Source of the DNA: Solidesulfovibrio sp.
Lineage (GTDB): Bacteria; Desulfobacterota; Desulfovibrionia; Desulfovibrionales; Desulfovibrionaceae
DNA length: 64,000 bases
Assembly: GCF_029978005.1 (NCBI RefSeq)
Contig: NZ_JARKOZ010000114.1
Span: 1-64,000, forward strand
Direction: 5' to 3'
Shown: piece after piece, positions 8,241 to 16,600 of the stretch
Numbering within the stretch: position 1 is the stretch's first letter
Layout of the letters: each line of letters opens with the position of its first letter
Made by a program: the position numbers and the translations under genes
The notes under the pieces: model-generated
The model's input: only the letters and a program-made list of their open reading frames with translations
The model's database searches: none
Told to the model about the DNA's origin: nothing

Positions 8241-9401
8241 TCAGGCCTCGGCCAGCGCCACCAGTCGCTCGGCCGGGCAGGGGCCGGGCAGGGTGCAGTA
8301 GGGTGCGAAGAGCCGGAAGAAGGCCTCGGGTTCGAAGGCCTGCTCCGGAGCCATGACGCCCGGGCCCGGGACCTGGCCGCGCAGGAGCAGGAGCGCGCCA
8401 AGGGCCGGGGGCACGCCGGTCATGCACGCCGCATCCGGGGGCGCGGCGGCCAGGGAGGCCGCCACGGCGCGCTTTTTCCCGTCGCGTTCGCCCTCGGCCA
8501 GCGCGAAAAGAAGCGGCAGCCTGGGGCCGTCGGTGAGGTGCGAAAGCGCCGTGACCAGGGCCTCGAGCCAGCCGGCTCCGCTGGCGTTTCCCACGAGTTC
8601 GCCCGCCGCCTCGTCGACGGTCATGGCCCCGGCGTCCACGGCGTCACGCAGCCGGCGGAAAAGGACGCTCCAGGCCGCTGGCATGACCAGACCGCAACGC
8701 GCTTCGCGCACCTCGGGCCAGGAGAGGGGGAAGGACACGGCCCCGGGATGACCCACGGCGTAGAGAGAGCGCCGCCCCCGGCCGGGGTAGTCGATGGGGA
8801 CATCGGCCAGGGCCGGCCCTTCGACCGGTTCGCCGTGGCGGCGTTCCGGGATCGCGCCCGAGCACTGCCCGAGCAGACGGACCACGGCGGCGCGGCAGGC
8901 CAGGGCGTCGCCGTCCTCCTCGATGTTCCGGCCGGCGACCAGCCGGTCCACCCGGTCCAGGCGCGACACGGCGCAGGCCGCCAGCAGATTGGCGAGGCCG
9001 GGGCTCGCGCCCATGCCGACCACGGCCGAAACGCCGGCCCGCCGGGCCGCGGCGTCGAGGTCCAGCATGTCGCGGGTGGGGCCGGGGGCGTCGCAGATGT
9101 CGATGTAGTCCGTGCCGGCCTCGATGGCGGCGCGAAGGATCGCCGGGGCGCGGCGGGAAGACGGACCCGCGCAGTTGACGACCAGGTCGGCCCGGCCGAG
9201 CAGCGCGGCCACGGCGGCCTCGTCCGCGAGGTCCACGGCCGCGGCCTCGGCCCCGGGCCGGCAGGACAGGGCGATCCGGGCGGCCTCGTTTTCCTCCAGG
9301 TCGGCCACGATCAGGCCGGAGACGGCCTCGAAACGCGAGACGACACGGGCCGCCATCGCCCCCGCGCTTTCGGTTCCAAGCACCAGCACGCGTCCGCTCA
9401 T
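8241..9401 (-). CDS. Saccharopine-dehydrogenase-family NAD(P)-binding protein
   Basis: The 386-residue protein starts MSGRVLVLGTESAGAMAARV, a Rossmann nucleotide-binding fold of the saccharopine dehydrogenase / reductase superfamily. ADLVVNCAGPSS and TDYIDICDAPGPT in the first half match the family. The substrate cannot be told; members act on amino acids, lipids or unknown compounds. The ATG at 9401 has AAGGAG upstream. It is monocistronic, between the tRNA pair terminator and its own terminator at 8006-8042. Confidence 0.75.
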   Translation of the reverse strand: MSGRVLVLGTESAGAMAARVVSRFEAVSGLIVADLEENEAARIALSCRPGAEAAAVDLADEAAVAALLGRADLVVNCAGPSSRRAPAILRAAIEAGTDYIDICDAPGPTRDMLDLDAAARRAGVSAVVGMGASPGLANLLAACAVSRLDRVDRLVAGRNIEEDGDALACRAAVVRLLGQCSGAIPERRHGEPVEGPALADVPIDYPGRGRRSLYAVGHPGAVSFPLSWPEVREARCGLVMPAAWSVLFRRLRDAVDAGAMTVDEAAGELVGNASGAGWLEALVTALSHLTDGPRLPLLFALAEGERDGKKRAVAASLAAAPPDAACMTGVPPALGALLLLRGQVPGPGVMAPEQAFEPEAFFRLFAPYCTLPGPCPAERLVALAEA

Positions 9402-9454
9402 GGATTCTCCTTTCCCGTCGCGCCGCCCGCCGGGATGTCCGGTCCGCACGCTTC

Positions 9455-9495
9455 AAAAAGCAAGAAGCCTCGAAGGGGTCGTCCTTCGAGGCTTC
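9455..9495 (-). terminator. Terminator after tRNA-Asp
   Basis: Arms of 13 bp (9464-9476 and 9483-9495) flank a 6-base loop. On the minus strand the stem is followed by TTGCTTTTTG. It lies 24 bp past the 3' end of tRNA-Asp. Confidence 0.8.
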
Positions 9496-9519
9496 GACAA
9501 GCATGCGCTTGTTTCGATC

Positions 9520-9596
9520 TGGCGGGGCCGACGAGACTTGAACTCGCGCCCTCCGACGTGACAGGCCGGCGTTATAACCAGCTTAACTACGACCCC
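9520..9596 (-). tRNA. tRNA-Asp (anticodon GTC)
   Basis: The 77-nt cloverleaf has acceptor GGGGTCG pairing with CGGCCCC, discriminator G, an encoded CCA and anticodon loop CTGTCAC. The T arm is GCGAG-TTCAAGT-CTCGT. It is the second gene of a tRNA-Val/tRNA-Asp pair, 9 bp behind tRNA-Val. Confidence 0.96.
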
Positions 9597-9605
9597 GCAT
9601 ATCTC

Positions 9606-9681
9606 TGGTAGGCGGAACAGGACTCGAACCTGTGACCCTCGGCTTGTAAGGCCGATGCTCTCCCAGCTGAGCTACCCGCCC
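9606..9681 (-). tRNA. tRNA-Val (anticodon TAC)
   Basis: The 76-nt cloverleaf has acceptor GGGCGGG pairing with TCCGCCT, an encoded CCA, anticodon loop CTTACAA on stem TCGGC/GCCGA and a standard TTCGAGT T loop. It is the first gene of the pair, starting about 10 bases after the predicted transcription start. Confidence 0.96.
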
Positions 9682-9697
9682 GCCCGGCGAGACACGT

Positions 9698-9726
9698 TAT
9701 CTACGCACCAGTGCCCCCACCGTCAA
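9698..9726 (-). promoter_or_regulatory. Promoter of the tRNA-Val/tRNA-Asp operon
   Basis: On the minus strand TTGACG (9726-9721), a 17-bp spacer and TAGATA (9703-9698) form a sigma70-like promoter, preceded by AAAAAAATCG as a possible UP element. The tRNA-Cys/Gly promoter at 56434-56462 has the same design. Confidence 0.7.
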
Positions 9727-9788
9727 CGATTTTTTTCCCGCAGGTGGAAGTTTCTTGTTTTCACTTGCGATTCCAGTATGATGAAACC

Positions 9789-10679
9789 ATGTTTGCCGGC
9801 GGTTTCCTCCATGCGCTCCTGTCGGGTCTCGGCTTCCTGGCTGCCGCGGCCGTCCTGGCGGCGCTCGCGGCCACGGCCGTGAGCCACGGCTTCGCCTGGG
9901 CCGTGGCGCGCCGCCGGGCGACGCCGCCGTTTCTGGAGCGGCCCTGCGAGGACAGGCGGGCGCGCTGCCGTCTCCTGGGCCTGGCCACGAGCTTGGTGGG
10001 CTTTCTGGGCATGGGCCTGACCTATCCCCTGGGGCCGGTGGTCGGCCGCCCCCCGGCCCGGCGGCCAAGGCCGGGCGAACCCGTCGTGGTGTGCCTGCAC
10101 GGCCTCTACCACAACCCGGCCGCCTTCCTGCGCCTGCGCCCGGCCCTGGTCCGGCGGGGGTTGGGCTTCGTCGTCTGCCCGGGCTACGCCTGCCTGGGCC
10201 GGGGGGCGGATTTCGAGGCCGTGGCCCAGACGCTTGCCGCCCGGCTGCGGGCGGAGCTTCCGGCCGACGCGCCGCTGCTCTTCCTCGGCCACAGCCTGGG
10301 CGGCGCGCTGGCCAGGCGGCTTGCGGCCGAACCGGACCTCGGCGGCCGCACCCTGGCCGCCGTGACCCTGGGCGCGCCCCACGGCGGCAGCGCCCTGGCC
10401 GTGCTGGCCGTCGGCCGGCTGGGGCGTTCCCTGGTCCCCAGCGGCCCCGTCGCCCGCATCCTGGAGGGCCTGCCCGATCCGCCCGGCGCGGCGCTTCTTT
10501 CCCTGGCCTCGCCCGTGGACGCCATGGTCGTCCCCCTGGCCGCCCTGGCGGTCGGCCGGCCGGCCTGGCGCGAGGAGGCGACCCCGGCCGTGTCCCACGT
10601 GGCCATGCTGTGGCATCCGGCCGTCGTCGCCCGGGCCGCCGGGTTCCTGGCCCAGGCCGCCGCCGGGCACGCGAACTGA
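9789..10679 (+). CDS. Membrane-anchored alpha/beta hydrolase (lipase-like)
   Basis: The 296-residue protein opens with a hydrophobic segment (about residues 3-33), so it is probably anchored with its catalytic domain outside. The oxyanion region VVVCLHGLYHNPAAFL and the nucleophile elbow GHSLGG with Ser169 identify an alpha/beta hydrolase of lipase/esterase type. ASPVDAMVVP and VSHVAML near the end supply plausible Asp and His. The ATG at 9789 gives a clean signal anchor but has only a weak ribosome-binding site. The substrate is unknown. Confidence 0.8.
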   Translation: MFAGGFLHALLSGLGFLAAAAVLAALAATAVSHGFAWAVARRRATPPFLERPCEDRRARCRLLGLATSLVGFLGMGLTYPLGPVVGRPPARRPRPGEPVVVCLHGLYHNPAAFLRLRPALVRRGLGFVVCPGYACLGRGADFEAVAQTLAARLRAELPADAPLLFLGHSLGGALARRLAAEPDLGGRTLAAVTLGAPHGGSALAVLAVGRLGRSLVPSGPVARILEGLPDPPGAALLSLASPVDAMVVPLAALAVGRPAWREEATPAVSHVAMLWHPAVVARAAGFLAQAAAGHAN

Positions 10680-10786
10680 GCGCAAGCCGTCTTTCAAGCT
10701 CCGGGCCTGTTGCGCGCGGCGCGCCGTTTCGGCTACAAGGGTGCATTGCCCAGGCCGTTTGGGGCATCCCCGACATGGAGACGCCC

Positions 10787-12349
10787 ATGACCCATCCCGG
10801 ACGACCTCGCATCGCCTTCCGTTCGTGGCTGCTGCTGCTGGCGGCCCTGGCCGTCGTTCCCATGGCGCTTTTTTCCGGCGCCACGCTGGTCGGCGTCATC
10901 GACAACCAGCGCGAGATCGAAAGCGTGACGCTCAAGCGCCGGGCCCTGGCCATCGCCTCTCTGGTGGGACGGCATCTGGCCGCCCAGGCCTCCATGCTCG
11001 CCGCCGTGGCCCAGAGCGACGCCGGCCGCCGCGACGACCTCGAGGCCCTTTATGCCCATGCCGTGCGGCTCGTCGCCCACGAAGGCGGCAGTTTCGCCAT
11101 CTCCCTGGTGGACGACGAGGGCGCGATTCTGTTCAACACCCGGCGTCCCTTCGGCGAACGCCTGCCCGACACCAGCGACCCGGTCTCGGCCAGGCGTGTT
11201 ATCGAGACCGGACGGCCCCTGGTTTCCGGGCCTTTCATGGGCACGATCTCCCATGCCAGGCTGGTGAGCCTCGGCGTGCCGGTGATCGTGGGGGAAAAGC
11301 CGCGCTACTGTCTGCGCGCCCTCACGCCCGTGGTCGAACTCTACGCCCTGCTCGGGCAGCAGCACCTGCCCGACGACTGGAGCGTGGCCGTCCTGGACGG
11401 CGACGTCGTCGTCGCCGCGTACGATCCGGGGGCGCTCCTGGGGGATGGGCTGAGCGACGAGCCCGTGCCGGAATCGAACCAAGCGCGGCCCGAGGACAAC
11501 GGCGCGACCCTCGCCAGGAGCGCGGCGCATACCGTCGTCTCGGCCCGGGCCGGGGTCGGGGACTGGGGCTGGACGGTGGCGGTCGGCGTGCCGGAGCGGG
11601 CCTTCACCAAGCCGCTGCGCCGGATGCTCGTTCGCTTCGGCCTGGGGGGGGTGCTGTGCCTGGCGACGGGACTGGCCGCCGCCTGGTGGCTGGCCAGGCG
11701 GCTCGAGCGCGACGTCTGCGCCCTGACCGAGGCCTCGGCGGACATCATTCAGGGCGAGCGCCCCCTGGACGAAGGCGTCATCATCCGCGAGGTGGGCCAG
11801 GTGCGGGCCTGCCTGCTGGCGGCCAGGGACCGCGAGGAGCAGGCGCTCACCGACCCCCTGACGGGCCTGCCCATGCGCGGGCTTTTCTGGGAACTGGCCA
11901 GAAAACTGGAAGAGGCGGCCAAGGCCGACGGAAATCTGGAATTCGCCGTCATGTTCATCGACCTCGACGGCTTCAAGCAGGTCAACGACGTCCACGGCCA
12001 CGACGAGGGCGACCGGGCGCTTTCGCGCACCGCCCAGGTGCTGCGGGAGAGCGTGCGCGATACGGACGTGGTCGGGCGGCTGGGCGGGGACGAGTTCGTG
12101 GTGTGCCTGACCGCTCCCAGGGGGCAGCTGCGCGCGGCGGCCTCCTCCATGGCCGGGCGCATCGTGGCCGGCGTCGGCGAGCTCGGCTTCGGCCTGGGAT
12201 GCAGCATCGGCGTGTCGCTGTGCCGAGACCTGGCCCCGGACCTCAAGCACGCTCTGGATATGGCCGACGCGGCCATGTACGAGGCCAAGCGCCTGGGCAA
12301 GAACCGCTACGTCATGCGCGAGGACGCCTGCAACGACACGCCCGCCTAG
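10787..12349 (+). CDS. Membrane-bound diguanylate cyclase (Cache-like sensor plus GGDEF)
   Basis: The protein has 520 residues. A transmembrane helix at about 12-34, a periplasmic sensor region of roughly 250 residues with Cache-like features, a second helix at about 284-305, a HAMP-like linker and a GGDEF domain follow in order. The active-site motif is intact at 433-437. The inhibitory site RDTD lies five residues before it, so product feedback is expected. It should make cyclic di-GMP in response to an external signal. ATG 10787 has GGAG at the right distance; ATG 10775 does not. Confidence 0.92.
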   Translation: MTHPGRPRIAFRSWLLLLAALAVVPMALFSGATLVGVIDNQREIESVTLKRRALAIASLVGRHLAAQASMLAAVAQSDAGRRDDLEALYAHAVRLVAHEGGSFAISLVDDEGAILFNTRRPFGERLPDTSDPVSARRVIETGRPLVSGPFMGTISHARLVSLGVPVIVGEKPRYCLRALTPVVELYALLGQQHLPDDWSVAVLDGDVVVAAYDPGALLGDGLSDEPVPESNQARPEDNGATLARSAAHTVVSARAGVGDWGWTVAVGVPERAFTKPLRRMLVRFGLGGVLCLATGLAAAWWLARRLERDVCALTEASADIIQGERPLDEGVIIREVGQVRACLLAARDREEQALTDPLTGLPMRGLFWELARKLEEAAKADGNLEFAVMFIDLDGFKQVNDVHGHDEGDRALSRTAQVLRESVRDTDVVGRLGGDEFVVCLTAPRGQLRAAASSMAGRIVAGVGELGFGLGCSIGVSLCRDLAPDLKHALDMADAAMYEAKRLGKNRYVMREDACNDTPA

Positions 12350-12409
12350 GGCCGCGTTCTCGAAAATCGTTCTACGAATTTAGCGGCAGATTTTTCAGGC
12401 AATGCCGCA

Positions 12410-13687
12410 CTAGGACGTCTTGCCGCGCATCTGGGCCACCAGTTCCTCCAGGGGCGTCTCGTCGTCGATGCGGTAGGGGCCGATCTGCTGAACCTCGTCC
12501 AGGCGCGGCGCGCCCGGCCCGCCCGATCCGGCAGGCGCGAGGGGCGGCGTCGGCGCGGCGGCGGACGGGGCCTGGAACGGCGTCGGGGCCTGGAAGGCCG
12601 GCGCGGGCTGGGGCGGGGTCAGCAGCAGGGGGGCCTCGGCCAGGCGTGGCGGCGGCGTCTTGGCGCTCGGCCGAAAGGCCACGGTCGGCGGCGTCAGGTT
12701 GGGCTTCTGGTCCAGGAAATCCTCGCGGTAGCGCTCGAAGGTGAACATGCCCTCGCCACGGCCGGCCTGCATGATGCTTTCGAGCTGGTTGAAGCGGTTT
12801 TCCCGGATGATGTTCTTCACCGAATTGTTGGAGCGCAGGATGGAGAGCACCGGGGCGCGAAAGCCGACCCGGGGCAGGACCTCCATGTGCTGCACCACCA
12901 CCGCGGCGAGGCACGAGGCGATCTGCGCCCGGGCGAAATCCTGGGAGCCCTCGCCGAAGGCGTTGCACAGACGCAGCAGCGCCTCCTCGGGCGTGCCGGC
13001 GTGCAGGGTGGCGATGACCAGATGCCCGGCCTCGGCGGCGTTGATGGTCAGGCGCATGGTTTCCGGGTCGCGCAGCTCGCCCACCATGATGACGTCCGCG
13101 TCCTCGCGCAGCACGTCTTGGAGCCCCTGCTCGAAGCTCAGGAAATGCGCCCCGAGCTCGCGCTGGTCCATGAGCGCCTTTTCCGAGGAGAACCGGTATT
13201 CGATGGGGTCCTCCAGGGTGATGACGTGGGCCGAGCGGGTCTGATTGACCTCGCGGATCATGGCCGCGATGGTGGTGGACTTGCCGTTGCCCGTGGGGCC
13301 GCAGATGAGGATGAGGCCGTGGTGGAGCGAGCACAGGTCGCGAAGCGACGGATGGAGGTTGAGCGATTCGAAGTCCGGCACCACCGAGGGCAGGAAGCGC
13401 ACGGCCAGGCCCAGGCCGTCGGCGGTGTAGAAGGCGTTGAGGCGCATCTGGGCGTCCTGGAGGGCGGCGGAGAAGTCCACGGACCAGCGTTCGGCCAGTT
13501 GGCGGCGCTGCCGCTCGGAGGTCAGCCGGCGCAGCAGGTCCTCCATCTCGGCGGCCTCGAAGACGATCTCGCGCTGGAAGTGCAGGTGGCCGTTTCTGCG
13601 CACGGCCACGGGCTGGCCGGTGCGCACGTGCAGGTCGGTGATGCCGTTTTTGACGCAGGTGCTGACGAGCTTGACGAATTTTTCCAT
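12410..13687 (-). CDS. PilT/PilU-like type IV pilus retraction ATPase
   Basis: The 425-residue secretion-superfamily ATPase has PilT layout: an N-terminal domain with GITDLHVRTG, Walker A CGPTGNGKST, the Asp-box ITLEDPIEYRF, Walker B region DADVIMVGELRDPETM, and the His box GHLVIATLHAG. The C-terminal roughly 110 residues are proline/alanine-rich, longer than in typical PilT, and end with a short conserved-looking segment. It starts 11 bp after the alpha-2-macroglobulin gene with no strong ribosome-binding site, so it probably depends on that transcript. No other pilus gene is nearby. Confidence 0.88.
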   Translation of the reverse strand: MEKFVKLVSTCVKNGITDLHVRTGQPVAVRRNGHLHFQREIVFEAAEMEDLLRRLTSERQRRQLAERWSVDFSAALQDAQMRLNAFYTADGLGLAVRFLPSVVPDFESLNLHPSLRDLCSLHHGLILICGPTGNGKSTTIAAMIREVNQTRSAHVITLEDPIEYRFSSEKALMDQRELGAHFLSFEQGLQDVLREDADVIMVGELRDPETMRLTINAAEAGHLVIATLHAGTPEEALLRLCNAFGEGSQDFARAQIASCLAAVVVQHMEVLPRVGFRAPVLSILRSNNSVKNIIRENRFNQLESIMQAGRGEGMFTFERYREDFLDQKPNLTPPTVAFRPSAKTPPPRLAEAPLLLTPPQPAPAFQAPTPFQAPSAAAPTPPLAPAGSGGPGAPRLDEVQQIGPYRIDDETPLEELVAQMRGKTS

Positions 13688-13698
13688 GGCGTTTGGCG

Positions 13699-16600
13699 TT
13701 ACTTGACCGCCGGGGCGACGGTGAGCTTGGACAGGGGACCGCCGGCGCGCAGTTCCGGGGCGTACATGGCCTCGGCCTGGGCGGGCGGAACGGTGAAGCT
13801 GCCCGGCGTGACGGCCCGAAGCAGGGCATAGGACACGTGCCATTTGCCGTCCGGCAGGTCGGCGAAGGCGAGGGTGCGGTCGTCGCGCATGTCGAGGTAG
13901 GCGGCGGCGTCGTCCTCGCCGGAGGCGGCCTCCATCCAGGGCAGGCGCTCGGTGGTGGCCAGGCGCGGGTTTTCCACCTCGAGACCGGCCGGCAGCAGGT
14001 TTTCGAGCACCACGTTGGAAACCGGCCCCTTGGTCGCGCGCACGGCGAACCTGACCACCACCAGCGACCCCTGGGCCACGGCCGCGCCGGGCTCGATGGG
14101 CTTGCCGTCGCGGGTCAGGAAGGTGCGGGCCACTTCCAGGCCGGTCGCCTGGGGCGCGTAGGCGGCCGGGGTGGGCACGGCCCGGGTGCGCACGCTGTAG
14201 AAACAGGCCCCGGGCTCGAAGCCCTCGTCCAGGGCGAAACGCAGGTCGCCGGACTGGGGCAGGCCGCGCAGGCTCAGGACCTTGTCGCTGCCGAAGTCGG
14301 AAAGCACGCCCGAGCCGGCGTAGAGCACGCCCGAGAAGGGCTTTTTGGCCTGCTGCCGGGCGTAGTACTTGCCAAGGGCCAGGAGGGCGAAGGCGTTTTC
14401 CTGGGTGGACGGGTAGGCCTCGCCCTCGAGGAGCCGCCCGACCTCCACGGCCAGGCTGCCGAGCCTGGGATCGCCGGGCGCGGCGTCGAGCAGGGCCGAG
14501 AGGAACAGCGCCTTGTCGCGCAGGGTCGAGGACAGGATGCCGCCGGTCTCCTTCTGGGCCTCGCCGCCCGGGATGGGGCCGGAGACCAGGGCGTCGGCGG
14601 CCTTGGCGTTGCCCACGGCGGCGTAGGCCGCGCCGAGCAGGCCCCTGGCCTCGGGCGGCAGGGCCTTGCCCTTGGCGTCGCGCAGGTTGTCCATGGCCCC
14701 GATGTCGGCCCGGCCGGCCTTGGCCTGGACGAACTGGGCATAGGCGGCCAGGGTCAGGCCGTCGGCCGAGGTGAGGTCGGCCTGCCGGCCGGTCTCGCCG
14801 GCGAAGGACAGGGCCTGGCCGAGCACGTTTTGGTCCACGGGAAAGCCGGCCAGGCGCGCCTCGGCCAGGAAGTGGGCGGCGTAGAGGCTCATCCAGGCTT
14901 GCGGCGAATCGCCGCCGGGCCACATGGAAAAGCCGCCGTTGTAGAGCTGCATGCCGGTCACCCGGCGGATGGCCGCCTGGGCCATGCCCTGGGGCGACTG
15001 GTTCTCGAAGGTCCCGGGGTCCAGGGCCCGGGCCAGGTCGGCGAAGTAGAGCAGCGGGAAGGCCCGCGACACGGTCTGCTCCAGACAGCCGTAGGGGTAG
15101 GCGAGCAGGGCCTTGAGGTTCCCGGCGAAGCGGATGAGCGGAAAGCGGCCGACCGTGACGTCCAGGCGAGCCGTGCCGGGCACGAATTCCCCGGAGGCCA
15201 GGTCCGGCACGGTGAGGCTCGCCGTGTCCAGCGCCCCGGAGCGCACGGTGGTGCGGGGGGGAAGCGGCGAGCGTACGGGCAGGCTCGCCGTGTCGGCCGA
15301 GCGTTCGCCGCCGCCGGACACGGCCACGGCGAATTCGGCCACGCCCTCGGCCTCGCCGGCCGTGACCGGGAAGGTCACGGTCGCGGCCGCGCCGCTTGCG
15401 ATGCTGACCGAGCGCGTGGGCTCGGCCGCCCGGGCCGGGCCCGTGGCGGTCAGGGACACGGCGAAGGCGCCGGGCTTGCCGGTGTCGTTTCGCACGGTGA
15501 CCGGGATGTCCGCCGCGTCGCCGAAGGCCAGAAAGCGCGGAAAGGACGGCAGGAGGACCAGCGGGCTCTTGACGAAGGTCCGGGCCTCGGCGGCGGCGAA
15601 GCGCCGGCCGGACACGCCCGCGGCCATGAGCCGCACCTGGCCCTGGAACTCGGGGATGTCGAAGGACACCTGCGCCTTGCCCGACGGCCCCACGGCCACC
15701 GGGCCGGACCAGTAGGCGACCGTGCGCCGGCCGGGGCTCTGGGTGCGCACGAAGTTGGACAGGTCCTCCAGGGAGTCGCCGCCGCCGGCCAGGGCCTTGC
15801 CCATGACGGGCGGCACCTCGGGCAGAAGCAGGGAGAAGGTGTCGAAGGTCTCCACCTGGAGCCGGCGCTTGGCGTAGAAGAAGGCGAAGGGGTCCGGGGT
15901 CTTCTGGGCCACGAGTTGGAGGATGCCCTCGTCCACGGCGGCGACCGTCACGAGGCTGCCGGCCGGGGCCGCGACCTCGGCCGTGAGCTTGCCGCCCGGG
16001 CGCATGGAGGCCGGGGCGGAAACGGAAAGCGGCAGCCGGCCCGAGGCCTTGTCCACGGCCATGGGCGCCGCGCCGAAGGCCCGCGACGGCGACTCGGGCG
16101 TGACGTCGCCGGCCTTCTTGACCAGGGTCGCGGTCACGTAGACCCCGGGCATGTATTCCGGCCGCACCGGCACGACGATCTCGCCGGTGTTGCCGGCCAG
16201 GTTCACGATCTGCACGTCGTGGACGCCCGAGCCTTCCACCGTGACCAGGAGCTTGCCGGCGAAGGGGGCGCGCACCTGGAAGCGGGCCGTCTCCCCCGAG
16301 GCGTATTCGGTCTTGTCGGGCTTGAGCTCCAGGCGGGCCGGGTTCTCCACGGCCCAGGGCGAATAGCCGAAGCCGCCGGCGTAGAATTCCAGTTGGCAGG
16401 ACGCGCCCGAATTCGGATCGGCCAGCACCAGGCGGTAGCTGCCGAAGGTCGGCGGGGTGAAGGAGACGCTCCCCTTGCCGGCCTTGGCGGCCACGGTCTT
16501 GGCCTCCACGGTCTTGGGGTCGCGCACGGACTCGTAGGTGAAGGCGCCGTCGGCGTTTTTGCGCAGCACCGTCTGCCAGGCGTCGCGGTAGAGCGTGGCC

